Of a stretch of DNA of 64,000 nt, positions 1-10,317 are shown in pieces. This DNA is from Amoebidium appalachense (taxonomy: Eukaryota > Ichthyosporea): positions 20,956,001 to 21,020,000 of the forward strand of contig CAVNZM010000001.1 of assembly GCA_963693365.1 (NCBI GenBank), given 5' to 3'. Both the position numbers and the translations under genes were made by a program. Under the pieces are notes generated by a model that searched no databases, was not told where the DNA came from, and saw only the letters and a program-made list of their open reading frames with translations. The first letter of the stretch is position 1, and each line of letters opens with the position of its first letter.

Positions 1-153
1 GAGCGGCGCGCGGCGCGCGGAGTCGATCACACTGTGGAAACCATATCATCAGTCAGTCAGTCAGTAGGTTTGCATATGCTCACGGCCACACATGCACAGT
101 AGCTTTTTGCTGCCTGGCATACTATACTGCTATCCACCAATGATTGAACAAAA

Positions 154-1317
154 ATGGCGGCCCGAAACGTTGCTGTAAATGCACCCGCACATGCTGTTAC
201 ACAGGGCTCACCATTTACCTCAGAAATGGTGACTGCATACGTTAACTTTTACGTTGAACACCATGGTGAATACGTGGCATGTGACGAGGGTTCTAGGCAC
301 CCCGCGGGCTTCTGCGCCCTTTGTAATAAACAGGGCATCCGTGTTCTCTCTCAACACCTTATTGACGCCCACCGAGATACAATTCGCCATTACACTGGCT
401 ACGAAATAGGCATGCTGCTGCAGACCCATCGCGTTCCTAAGGCTGAGCATGCACTAGTGTGGGCCGTGAGCGATGATTCAGAATATGAACGCGCTACATG
501 GATTGCTTACCGCAAGCGAAAAAACCAGACTGCATACCGCAAAACCGACAAGGGGAGGCGTACAAACCGCAGTCTACAACTGCTGAAACGGCAAGTGCTC
601 AACGCCTGGGCCTTCCACACTGGCGCCATGGACGGTATTGGCGGGAACATAACACAGCGTATGGCCGTCGATACATACCGAATGGTCAGGGATGCTCATT
701 TGGCAGCACAGACAGACATCTCCGCTTCGTTGAACGATGCCCAACAACGATTTATCACTGCATTCGCCGACCATATGGTTAGGCTCGCAAATATTGCCGT
801 CCTTAACCGCGACACGTCGGCGGCTGTACGACAACTCATGGTGCCAGGGGCCTGTAATTTTACATGGGAGGAAGATAAAGTTGTGGAGATATCCTTTGAA
901 GAAGTGCGTGGTTGGCACCTTCTCCACTTCGCTACAAGCCAAAAGTACTACACGCGGATAGAAATGGAAACTGTGCTGCCCAACATTAACGCCGAGATTG
1001 ACTGGTCGCACCCGGACACAAAAGCCGAGGTAAACAGGGTGTTTCAAAAAAACCTGAAAGACAGGGAGCAACAGTTGTGGACGGCAATCTACCAATATAT
1101 CACAGTCAGAGCCGCCAGTGGGAATTTCCGTTATAGCGACCCAATAGACATGGGAGAATACCTCCCTGGGCTAGTTGCAGAGATGGGCGCTTCAATGGAC
1201 GACATAGAGCTTCCCTCATACCTTGCCATGTGTGGCTTCGATGAGGAAGCACAAGAGTTGTTTCTCGGACAGGCTGGGCTAGAGCCAGACGAGGAGATGG
1301 GCGAAGACGCAGAGTAA
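154..1317 (+). CDS. Intronless hypothetical protein with a C2H2-like finger
   Basis: This is an uninterrupted 387-codon frame from an ATG in good context (AAAATGG) to TAA. Unlike most of the window it is not low-complexity. Residues about 53-73 read C-x2-C-x10-H-x4-H, a plausible single C2H2 zinc finger, followed by a basic stretch (RKRKNQ, KGRRTNR). The last ~20 residues are strongly acidic (EPDEEMGEDAE). I see no signal peptide or membrane segment. The middle looks helical and mixed, with no motif I recognise. Lack of introns contrasts with the intron-dense genes further along and would fit a retrocopy, an element-borne gene or a transferred gene; that is inference. No function is assigned. 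Confidence 0.6.
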   Translation: MAARNVAVNAPAHAVTQGSPFTSEMVTAYVNFYVEHHGEYVACDEGSRHPAGFCALCNKQGIRVLSQHLIDAHRDTIRHYTGYEIGMLLQTHRVPKAEHALVWAVSDDSEYERATWIAYRKRKNQTAYRKTDKGRRTNRSLQLLKRQVLNAWAFHTGAMDGIGGNITQRMAVDTYRMVRDAHLAAQTDISASLNDAQQRFITAFADHMVRLANIAVLNRDTSAAVRQLMVPGACNFTWEEDKVVEISFEEVRGWHLLHFATSQKYYTRIEMETVLPNINAEIDWSHPDTKAEVNRVFQKNLKDREQQLWTAIYQYITVRAASGNFRYSDPIDMGEYLPGLVAEMGASMDDIELPSYLAMCGFDEEAQELFLGQAGLEPDEEMGEDAE

Positions 1318-1448
1318 ATTTTCTGTTTGTTGATGAGTGGGGGTGTAGGGGGTTTGGTTTTCACGTGTGTCAGTAGCCTGTAACATATAGGCGCTGTGCC
1401 GATGTCAGAAGTTTAAGTGGACTGCAACCCAACCTTTTAGGTATATAT

Positions 1449-1616
1449 TGACATCCAAATAGTATAGGTTTACTACGAAAAAGATATCAGAACTTATCGT
1501 TATAGCATCTTTACATTCTCCTGCTGATATCATTATATACATGTTGACATCCAAATGGTATAAGTTTATGGCTAAAAAGATATCAGAACTTATCAATATA
1601 GCATCTTTACATTCAC
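1449..1616. repeat. 96-bp tandem duplication
   Basis: A segment starting TGACATCCAAAT at 1449 recurs at 1545. The two copies share the phrases AAGATATCAGAACTTATC and ATAGCATCTTTACATTC with scattered substitutions, which gives a 96-bp period. It lies just downstream of the orphan ORF. Confidence 0.75.
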
Positions 1617-1619
1617 CTG

Positions 1620-2720
1620 ATGTCCATCTTGCGATGCTTAAAAGTGCACGGAATCGATCTAGCCTGGGTCCAAAAGATGCCTCGAACCCATCCCAGGAAT
1701 CTCATGATGACCATCCAAAACACATCAAAGGGACAATTGCAAGACACCATAATGTGCATATATAGATTCATCTTCAGACAACTAACGGCTCCTGAAAAGT
1801 GCATACAAGGACCACTTAAAGACCCTAGAGAGATGCTGTGGACTCCATTCTAGTATGAGAATTGCATCCAGCAACATTATAGCATCTATATATGCCTATC
1901 ATGTCACACACACAGTGCACCGGGTAATCCACAAACCATCTATGACGTCGTGGATGTGGACCATCGCAAAGATCACATAGAGACCCTAACTAGATATCAT
2001 AAAGTGCACATGCTGTGCCTAGAACAGGGATAAATCAGGAATGATTATATAATATGCACCAGAAATACACTTAGACATCTGAGGGTACCTAGGGGGTACA
2101 TATGGATGGGAAAAGGATAGGATATTCAGAGATCTGTAATACCACATCATCAACACCATAGGTCCACATGTAGATGCCTTCAAGTGCACGGAATCGATCG
2201 AGCCAGGGTCAAAAAGATGTCACAAACCCATCCCAGAAACCTCATGATGATCATCCGAAAGGCATCTAAAATACCACGTAAAGGCCATATAAGATGCAAA
2301 TATGGTTTTCCCTCATGACAACTAAATGGTCCTAAAAGGTTCATTAACAGACCACTTAAAGACGTCAAAAAGATGCTGTATACCAGGAATAGCGTCCAGC
2401 AACATTAAAGCAACCATATATGCCTATCATGTGCACCACCCAATCCACATACCATCTATGACGTCGTGGATGAGGTCCATCTACAAGAGCACATACAGAC
2501 ACTTTGTCGATCATCAAAAGTGCATATGGTGTGCATATAACAGCGAAAAAACAATATGGATCGTATAAAATGCACTAAAACTAGTCTTGGACATCATAGG
2601 GGACTTAGGGGGTAGAAATGGATGGGAAGAAAATATGATCATATAAAGTGGTCCATATAATGTCTATGTGCACCGGAAATAAACTAGAAGTACACTTGGA
2701 CGTCCTGGAGTACTTAGGGT
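1620..2720. repeat. Two-plus units of a divergent ~540-bp tandem repeat
   Basis: The block beginning AAGTGCACGGAATCGATC near 1643 recurs near 2180, a period of about 537 bp. Many shared anchors keep the same order: ACCCATCCCAG, CTCATGATGA, GACCACTTAAAGAC, GATGCTGT, CCAGCAACATTA, ATATATGCCTATCATG, CATCTATGACGTCGTGGATG and GGGGTA...ATGGATGGGA. A third, partial unit starts near 2677 (GCACCGGAAATA). Units are roughly 75% alike by eye. There is no coding potential. CATCTATGACGTCGTGGATG is an imperfect palindrome centred on GACGTC. Confidence 0.7.
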
Positions 2721-3183
2721 GTACTTTGGGATGGGTACAAGAAAAGAGCATTTAATGTGGTCTTTAGATGGTCCATATCACCACCCAAACCCCACCAAAT
2801 TGTGTTTGGAAAATTTTGAACATCGGGGCATTTAATATGCATTTAGGATGGGTTGTAGATCATTTCATGACACCATTGTAGATGCCTTGCGGTGCTGTTC
2901 TGGATGATGGATGATATCAAGTCCCCTTTATCCCCTCCTGGACATCATAGATGAGTTATGGATAGTGGCCATCCAAATTGTTTACGACCCCCACATCCCA
3001 TCTAGATGTCATCATGTAGGTAGGTTGTGGTGGATGTGTGGGGTGGATATGGTGGGAGGACCCCCAAAAGGTGTCCTGGATGGGATCCGGATCGCCGAAC
3101 AAGATTGCTGATGACCCTTAAGCACCCCAGCGAGCCCACCCCCAACTCCCCCCCCCGCCGGCCCGCCCCCCCCCCCCCGCGCC
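2721..3183. other. Non-coding, partial repeat unit then C-rich junction
   Basis: No gene is visible. The first part continues the ~540-bp repeat in decayed form (GATGCCTTG, GGACATCATAGATGA). The last ~60 bases are nearly pure C/G and end where similarity to the LTR begins, so the true left end of the retrotransposon is not visible. Confidence 0.5.
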
Positions 3184-3246
3184 CGTAACAGCAAGAGCGA
3201 AGTATTCACTTGTTTGTATTCGTGTCTGCTTTCCTCCTTTGTGCTC

Positions 3247-3332
<86 letters not shown>

Positions 3333-4093
3333 CCCCCCCCCCCCCCCCCCGTATCTCTCTCTCCCTTGTTTCTGTGGGCACAGATATCTGTAGATCTGTG
3401 CACACCTGGCTCTCTTGCCTGATAAGAACTTATTGTGTTTTTATTTCTATTTGCTCTCCTCTGTTTATCTGAGAGGTAGCGTGATTGGCTAGCCTCACTC
3501 GTTGTCTTTCCTTTATTTCAAAATGGCCTAGTTTGTTCTCAAAAGGATGGCTCGCCAATAGTCGCGAGTGAGTACTGATGTACATCTGTAGATTGTGTTG
3601 TGCATTCCTGTCTGTTAATATATGTGTGTTGTGATTGGACAATAGATATATATGGAATTCGGTTTATTGCAAAGTGTCTTCACTTTGAGAGTGTCGACTG
3701 TTAGGAAATATATGTATTTAAATAAGTTTCTTTATAGAGACGAACATAAATATATATGTGAGTTAATAGTGACTAGATGTATAATTACTTAATTTATTTA
3801 AGTAAGAGTTTCTACACTTTAGTTTAATCGGAAGTTGGAAATCAATGCGTATGCTCTGTCGGAATGTGTTTTTCTATCTTCTGATAGAACCGATTGGTTC
3901 TCCCTCTTTAGTTGTGATAAGGTGATAAGTCGCAAGTACAAAAGGAACCGAGAGCACAATAAAGATTCAGTTGTTGTTTGAAATCTTTCAATGTCTCGTG
4001 AACAACTCCGATCGCCCTCTCATTAATGTGTTAGTCGTGTTTTTACATGACACCTCTGTGCACTCTGCTCCCTTAGACCCGTACAAAACAACA
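3184..4093 (+). repeat. 5' LTR, left end truncated or rearranged
   Basis: This matches 9404-10317 nearly base for base outside simple repeats. It carries a (TC)n tract and a C tract near 3247-3350, then a unique region that includes CAATAAAG near 3957 and ends CCGTACAAAACAACA. The first ~30 bases of the right LTR (TGTTGGAATACG...) are absent and are replaced by C/G-rich sequence. Confidence 0.85.
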
Positions 4094-4106
4094 GGTTAAA
4101 GGCCCA
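4094..4106 (+). other. Primer-binding site, internal half-tRNA type
   Basis: GGTTAAAGGCCCA starts immediately after the LTR. A usual PBS starts TGG, complementary to a tRNA CCA end; this one does not. It matches 11 of 13 positions of the Drosophila copia PBS as I remember it (GGTTATGGGCCCA), which pairs with the anticodon arm of initiator tRNA-Met. Priming by a cleaved half tRNA is therefore inferred. Confidence 0.55.
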
Positions 4107-4212
4107 TTTTCGCACGCTCTCGCAAACACATACTCTCGCTGCAATCAAAAATATTCAAATTTGAATACCGATCTGATTCCTCTCTCACGCATCATCTGAC
4201 TGATTGATCACC

Positions 4213-5372
4213 ATGTCGGAGAAACCTGCGTATCTCAACCTCACCCCCTGGAAAGGGGATGACACCACGGACAAGAAGTCCGGCAAACGTCTCACCTATT
4301 ATGAGTGGGAACCCGTCATCTTCCGGTACCTACGTACCACCACCGCGGCCAAGTTAGTGCCCGTCATCAAGGCCCCCGAGTGGGTCGACCCTTCCGACGA
4401 GAATGAGTGGCACGGCTACGACACTGAGGAGGCCTACACCGAGGCTTCCAACCTCCTTGAACAGATGTTTACTCAACTCGTCTCCAATGATGAGCTGTAT
4501 AACTCTGGTCAAATCCACGATGATGTGTCACCTGCCCAAGCTTTCGGCACAACCTCCGTATGACCTATGCGGCTGAACGTGAAGATCGTGCTCGTCAAAT
4601 CCTCCTCGACTACCATGAGCTTGAACTCAAAGACTTCAAGACCGTCACGGCACCTACCTCACCATGGCACGCCGTCTGTGCACTACCCTGCACATCCTCG
4701 AAGAGCCCATTCCTCACAAGACTATGGTTGATAACTTCTTCATCCACCTCAAGAAGAACCGTAAGTTAGTTTGTACCGACATCCAGGCCATGATTGCCGA
4801 CTACTTCCGTCGTACCATTAACTACGAGACCTACAACCGTCTAATCAGTGACATCAGAGCTGCAGAGATCCGTGAAGGTCTCATCGACTCTGGGTCCGGG
4901 TCCTCCTCCACCGTCCGAACAGCACGTGCCCTGCAAAGCCGTGTACTCACCAAGGACGACCTCAGACACCGGATCCCCCGACGTGACAGCTCCGTCTCCC
5001 GTCACCCCCGCGGTCGTCCCACCGATCGATCCCCCTCAGTTGACCGTGATTACTCACGGTCCCGTTCCCCCGGCTATCGTTCCCGGTCACCCTACCCCCC
5101 CACGTAAAGGGGGTAACCGTCATTCCCAGCCACCCCGAGCCAAGACCACTGGCTCCCTCGACTGTGCCTACTGTCACGAAGACCATCATGTCACACAGTG
5201 TGACAAACCTGGCTGCTCAATTGCCCGTCGTCACCGTGCCAACACCAAGTCTGGAAAAGAGGTGCATTTTGCCCTCGTGTCCACCACGGCCTCCCCTACC
5301 CATGGACCCCTGCTGGGACTCGGCTTCAAACGTCCACGTGTGCCCAGTAAAAGAGTACTTCTCTACTCTTGA
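4213..5372 (+). pseudogene. gag: copia gag with zinc knuckle, frameshifted
   Basis: The start ATG at 4213 (ACCATGTC) opens a frame (MSEKPAYLNLTPWKGDD...) that stops at 4563. The sequence continues in a second frame from 4560 (TYAAEREDRARQILLDYHEL), a third from about 4670 (IPHKTMVDNFFIHLKKNR), and a fourth to 5372. A CCHC-type knuckle CAYCHEDHHVTQC lies near 5163-5201, spaced C-x2-C-x3-H-x4-C, one residue shorter than the usual C-x2-C-x4-H-x4-C. A serine/proline/arginine-rich linker separates capsid-like and knuckle parts. The role is capsid formation and RNA packaging by family knowledge. Confidence 0.75.
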
Positions 5373-7000
5373 GCCATGCCCCCCGACTGACGTCCACGGC
5401 CTCGGCATCGTCACTGCACATCACCGTGGTGTCATCAACCTGGCCGTCACCTACAACGGAGTAACATCAGTACTGAGCCTCAACACCCTCTATGTACCCG
5501 ACTCCCCAGCCTTCCTGATATCACCCTCAATGGCCTCCAAGTCGGGTCTCCTTGCCCACCTCGATGATGAGGATGCATTCCCATCATACCTCTACACTCG
5601 TGGTGGCAACATCGTGTGTTCCCTCACAGGCACAGATGGACTGTACTTCATCACTGACTATGAGATACGTCCCTCCATCCCTCGGACCGTCACTGCTCTG
5701 GTAGCCAACGTCAAGGTCAACAATGATCCTCAGCTCTGGCACCACCGTCTCGGCCATCGTGCCCTGTCCACCCTCACCAAGATGGTGAGAGGTGACCTCG
5801 TGACAGGCCTCCCCTCATCCCTCTCAGTGGCTGACACCACTGACTGCTTCGGTTGTGTCTCCGGCAAGACCACCAAGGCCCCATTAGTCCGGCACCAGAA
5901 CCCAGTGCCCCTTCCCCGGTGCCAAGTGGCACATGGACTTCTTCGAGCCTCCCTGTGCCTCCTATGGTGGCTACAAGGTGGCCCTCGTGTGTACCTGTGA
6001 TGCCTCCGGCTACACCATCGTGTACCTCCTCCGTGATCGATCCGAAACTCTCGAATACGTCAAGGCCCTGGTTGAGACTACTGACAAGCAACCCGACAAG
6101 GTGGTGACCCACTTCCGTTCAGACTCTGGGTCCGAGTTCACCTCCCACGCTATGGAGTGGCAGTACTGCCAGTCCAAGGGCATCATTCAAGAATTTGCCC
6201 CGGTTGACTGCCCCCAACTCAACGGCTTCGTTGAACGTAAGATGAGGGATCTGCAGGAGATCGTTCGGTGCTTCCTTCATCAGGACAAGGCCGACTCCCT
6301 TTCCCCCAAACTGTGGGGAGCTGCTCTCAAGCATGCTGCCTACATCATCAACGTGACCCCGGCCAGAGCTGCCAATGGCCGTACACCGTTTGAAATTTTC
6401 TACGGTGTCAAGCCTGACATCTCCCACCTGCACGTGTTCGGCTGCCCAGCCTATGTACACGTCCCTGCATCCAAACGAGACAAGTTGGCCTCTACCGTCA
6501 AACTCGGCACCTACGTGGGCTGGGATATCACCAACAAAGCCCACAAGATCATGAATCTACGTGGCAACACGGTCAACCTCTACATCGATGTCGTCTTCGA
6601 CGAATCACAATTCACCACGGCATCCAATCAGATTTCTGTGCAGGCCACCAATCAGACGACCTCAATCGATTCATCCCTGCATTCCGGAAATTCCAATTCC
6701 GATGACGATGAAATTCCGTCGGTGATTATCCGTCGTTCCCCCCGTCGTGTACCTGCCCCCGTGGCTCCACCCACCCCCCCCCCCCCCACCGGTCAGCAAC
6801 CCCTGCTGCCGGCCCCTGCCGTCAATGACCACGTACCTGGTCATCTCACCCCGGTTCGTCCTGGGTCTCCGGAGTTCCACTCGGCCCCGTCCAGCCCCGT
6901 GTTATCCGACTCCCCCCTCAACACGGCACCCATCCCTGGCTTCCAGGCCCCCATCCCCGACCACCGAGTGTCTGTCACAGACAACCCCCCCGGCCCCTGA
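5287..7000 (+). pseudogene. pol: copia protease and integrase region, frameshifted
   Basis: The protease is marked by WDSASNVH near 5320, a variant of the copia D-S-G-A-S-x-H active site with Ala for Gly. It is followed by LYVPDSPAFLISPSMA. A GAG-pre-integrase domain follows (LWHHRLGHRALSTL, CFGCVSGKTTK; 5735-5890). A frame change near 5930 enters the integrase core. The catalytic triad is visible as WHMDFF (D, 5936), FRSDSGSEF (D, ~6120) and NGFVERKMRDL (E, ~6230). The retroviral-type insertion fold continues to YVGWDITNKAHKIMNL and the proline-rich linker, where the frame ends at 7000. A copy of the same linker occurs at 35.4-36.1 kb. Confidence 0.85.
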
Positions 7001-7053
7001 GCCCCTCCGTACCGTTCCCCCGTCGTTCCTCCCGTCTCTCCTCCCGGCCTGCT

Positions 7054-8649
7054 ATGGCTATGGTGAGCATCTCCCGACCCAGCCTTGATGTGTCTCAGCT
7101 GCCCCGGTCAATTCAGAAGCTGTGCTCTGGCACCAAGGGTGATGAAGTGGTGACTGCCCTCACTGCCGAGTACAAGGCTTTCATCGACAAGGACATCTTC
7201 GACGTAGTTGAGCCCCCCTCCGATGCCAACATCATCCGATTCAAGTGGATTGTCACGGAGAAGGTCCTCAACTCTGCTGGTGACACCAAGATCAAGGGTC
7301 GTGGTGTGGCCAAGGGTTTCACCCAAGTCTACGGTGTTGACTACGGTGAAAACTCTTCCCCCGTCGTCATGTCCTCCTCCGTCCGTGCCCTGCTTGCCCT
7401 CGGTGTGCAACAGGACCACGAGATCCATCAACTCGACATCAGCACGGCCTTCCTCAACAGCCCCCTCGACGAGACTTTGTACATGGAGCAACCTCCTGGT
7501 TTTATCCTCCCTGGCAATGAACACAAAGTCTGGAAACTCAAGAAGGCCATCTACGGACTCAAGCAGGCATCCCTGGCATGGTACGAGTTCTTCAACTCCA
7601 TTCTCATTGCCCACGGCCTCACCCGTCTCCGTTCCGATCCGTGTGTCTACTTCCGTCAGTTCCCCAACGGGCACATCATCCGTTCGGGCAACTACGTTGA
7701 TGATGCCATCATCACCTGCACACGGAACTCCACCATCATGCAGGGGCTTGTTCGTCACATCACGAAGTCTGCCGAGTGCAAGGTCGGTCTGCCAGACATC
7801 TTCCTCGGCACCCAACTGCTGTACACCCGTGACTCCCTCAAGCTGCTGCAGTCCTCCTACATCAAGGACATCATCACCGACTTCAACCTGGTCGATGCCA
7901 AGCCTAAGGCCACCCCTATTCCCGTGGGCACCATCATCAACGAGACCTCCCACTCATCCCTGCCCACCACCGTCCCCTACCGTGAACTCCTCGGCCGTCT
8001 GCTGTGGGTTGCTCGGTGCTCCCGGCCTGACATCTCGTATGCCATTGGCTACCTCGGCCGATTCAGCTCCAAGCCCACCAAGACTGCCTGGGAGCTTCTC
8101 CTCCGTGTCGTTCGTTACCTGCTCGGCACCATCAACCTCGGCCTCTACTACAAGAAGAAGGCCCCCAACAGCAAGGTGCCCATCCTTGAGTGCTACTCGG
8201 ATTCTGACTTTGCTGGTTGCCCCACCACCCGTCGTTCCACGTCTGGGTACGTCATCCTCCTCAAAGGCTCCCCCGTCACCTACCACTCCAAGCTGCAGAC
8301 GATCACTGCAACCTCCACGTGTGAGGCCGAGCTCCTGGCCCTCAATGCTGCCGTGCAAGATGTTGTCTGGCACCGTGATCTACTAAAGGAGCTGGGCTAC
8401 CCCATGACCGAGCCCACCCCCGTGTACTGTGACAATCAGTCCACCATTGCTCTGGTCCACTCCAACACCATCAAGCACCGGACCAAGCACATTGCCGTTC
8501 GTTACTTCAACACAAAGGACTACATCAACAGTGGGGACGTCACTGTCACCTACATCGACACCAAGAAGAACCTGGCCGACATCTTCACCAAGCCTCTGGC
8601 TGGTACGGCCCACGACACACACCGTGCCAACCTCAGTCTCCGTGACTGA
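7054..8649 (+). CDS. pol: copia reverse transcriptase / RNase H
   Basis: A 531-codon open frame; homology begins a few codons upstream (FPRRSSRLSSRPA), so the ATG at 7054 is only the first Met after a frameshift. Copia RT signatures follow in order: FKWIVTEKVL, GRGVAKGFTQVYGVDY, HQLDISTAFLNSPLDETLYM, PPGF, AIYGLKQASLAWYEFF and the catalytic NYVDDAII (7690-7713). RNase H follows with CYSDSDFAGC (8191-8220), the AS/ESE-like STCEAELLALN and the C-terminal YCDNQSTIAL, KHRTKHIAVRYF and ADIFTKPL blocks. This module is the best preserved part of the element and keeps all catalytic acids, so decay or error is concentrated upstream. Confidence 0.93.
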   Translation: MAMVSISRPSLDVSQLPRSIQKLCSGTKGDEVVTALTAEYKAFIDKDIFDVVEPPSDANIIRFKWIVTEKVLNSAGDTKIKGRGVAKGFTQVYGVDYGENSSPVVMSSSVRALLALGVQQDHEIHQLDISTAFLNSPLDETLYMEQPPGFILPGNEHKVWKLKKAIYGLKQASLAWYEFFNSILIAHGLTRLRSDPCVYFRQFPNGHIIRSGNYVDDAIITCTRNSTIMQGLVRHITKSAECKVGLPDIFLGTQLLYTRDSLKLLQSSYIKDIITDFNLVDAKPKATPIPVGTIINETSHSSLPTTVPYRELLGRLLWVARCSRPDISYAIGYLGRFSSKPTKTAWELLLRVVRYLLGTINLGLYYKKKAPNSKVPILECYSDSDFAGCPTTRRSTSGYVILLKGSPVTYHSKLQTITATSTCEAELLALNAAVQDVVWHRDLLKELGYPMTEPTPVYCDNQSTIALVHSNTIKHRTKHIAVRYFNTKDYINSGDVTVTYIDTKKNLADIFTKPLAGTAHDTHRANLSLRD

Positions 8650-9377
8650 CCCGTGCACTCAGGCTGGTGTTCATCATCGAGTGGTTTCTGAGTAGGTTGG
8701 GGCCCTGGACAGCAGTTGACACACCTACGGTGATCAAGATGCCTCCCAACGAAAGTCTACTACTCCTCATCGTTTCTCTTCATCAGTGCCAGGGGACTCA
8801 GTCTTCCATCGTCATATGTGTGCATCTTCAGTGGGGATTATTCTCCACCATCCGTCGTTTATTTATATTCATATCCCACCATATATATTGGTTTTCTTCT
8901 ATATTCGACTTATATATATGTCGAACTGGGATGGCGTCCCAGTATAAATAATTATCTATAGCCATGACGTGCTGGTTGACTGCCAGTCTAAACCTAGTCC
9001 ACGGGATGCACCTTCCCCGTGTCTTAACTGGTTGACCACCAGTCTATAAATCAGTCCACAAGATGTTCATGTCTTGTGTTTACCTGGGTGGTCCCCAGTA
9101 TAAACCATTAGCCACCAACACGTCACACATACACTAGTGTTTCCTATCTATATATATATATCGCCGATAACCACCATGATTTCTTATTTCGAGTCTTCAG
9201 AGGCAACCGTCGTTGTGTGCCTCTTCAGTTTTGATTCTCTCCTTCCCACCTCAAGGATCTTCGGTTTGCATCCTCGAGTGGGGAAACTTGAGTGTGACGG
9301 CCCCTCCTGTGTTTGGACCCCATCTACCGTCACATCAACAGACACGAGAACACAAACTTCAACCCCTTGAGTGGGGA
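8650..9377 (+). other. 3' non-coding region of the copia element with repeated hairpins
   Basis: There is no coding sequence. Four hairpins of the form CTGG-loop-CCAG, three of them each followed by a TATAAA-like tail, lie at about 8925-8948, 8972-8991, 9028-9051 and 9083-9104. They alternate with longer stems (CACGGG...CCCGTG near 9000-9020; CACAAGA...TCTTGTG near 9057-9078). The phrase GAGTGGGGA recurs before the LTR. Possible roles in 3' processing or packaging are speculation. Confidence 0.6.
9368..9377 (+). other. Polypurine tract
   Basis: TGAGTGGGGA directly abuts the TGTTGGAATA start of the right LTR. This is the position and composition expected for the plus-strand primer of a copia element. 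Confidence 0.7.
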
Positions 9378-9498
9378 TGTTGGAATACGTCACCATGTAT
9401 GACAGCAAGAGCCTTGAAGTATGTATGTGTCCTAGCTTGTTTGTATTCGTGTCTGCTTTCCTCCTTTGTGCTCTCTCTCTCTCCTCTTTTCCTCTCTC

Positions 9499-9568
<70 letters not shown>

Positions 9569-10317
9569 CCCCCCCCCCCCCCCCCCCCGTATCTCTCTCT
9601 CCCTTGTTTCTGTGGGCACAGATATCTGTAGATCTGTGCACACCTGGCTCTCTTGCCTGATAAGAACTTATTGTGTTTTATTTCTATTTGCTCTCCTCTG
9701 TTTATCTGAGAGGTAGCGTGATTGGCTAGCCTCACTCGTTGTCTTTCCTTTATTTCAAAATGGCCTAGTTTGTTCTCAAAAGGATGGCTCGCCAATAGTC
9801 GCGAGCGAGTACATCTGTAGATTGTGTTGTGCATTCCTGTCTGTTAATATATGTGTGTTGTGATTGGACAATAGATATATATGGAATTCGGTTTATTGCA
9901 AAGTGTCTTCACTTTGAGAGTGTCGACTGTTAGGAAATATATGTATTTAAATAAGTTTCTTTATAGAGACGAACATAAATATATATGTGAGTTAATAGTG
10001 ACTAGATGTATAATTACTTAATTTATTTAAGTAAGAGTTTCTACACTTTAGTTTAATCGGAAGTTGGAATGTGTATGCTCTGTCGGAATGTGTTTTTCTA
10101 TCTTCTGATAGAACCGATTGGTTCTCCCTCTTTAGTTGTGATAAGGTGATAAGTCGCAAGTACAAAAGGAACCGAGAGCACAATAAAGATTCAGTTGTTG
10201 TTTGAAATCTTTCAATGTCTCGTGAACAACTCCGATTGCCCTCTCATTAATGTGTTAGTCGTGTTTTTACATGACACCTCTGTGCACTCTGCTCCCTTAG
10301 ACCCGTACAAAACAACA
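9378..10317 (+). repeat. 3' LTR, complete (940 bp)
   Basis: It begins TGTTGGAATACG and ends ACAACA, the TG...CA termini of LTRs. It contains a (TC)n tract and C run at about 9471-9588 and the same unique downstream region as the left copy. Differences from the left LTR are few: a missing short segment near 9810, some changes near 10070, and different repeat lengths. This suggests modest age. Confidence 0.9.

Larger units (their letters stand above)
3184..10317 (+). mobile_element. Ty1/copia LTR retrotransposon, decayed
   Basis: Two direct repeats (about 3184-4093 and 9378-10317) flank gag, protease, integrase and reverse transcriptase/RNase H in copia order (integrase before RT). A primer-binding site follows the left LTR and a purine tract precedes the right LTR. 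At least five frame changes break the polyprotein (near 4560, 4670, 5000-5100, 5300 and 5930, and again near 6975-7050), several beside C runs. It is therefore either dead or read through sequencing errors. The right LTR ends ...ACAACA and the next bases belong to a LINE remnant. No target-site duplication can be seen because the left LTR lacks its first ~30-60 bases. Confidence 0.93.

Noticed and set aside
7108-7953. 281-aa minus-strand ORF opposite the RT
   Set aside because: It is a mirror of the conserved, codon-biased RT frame and has no features of its own.
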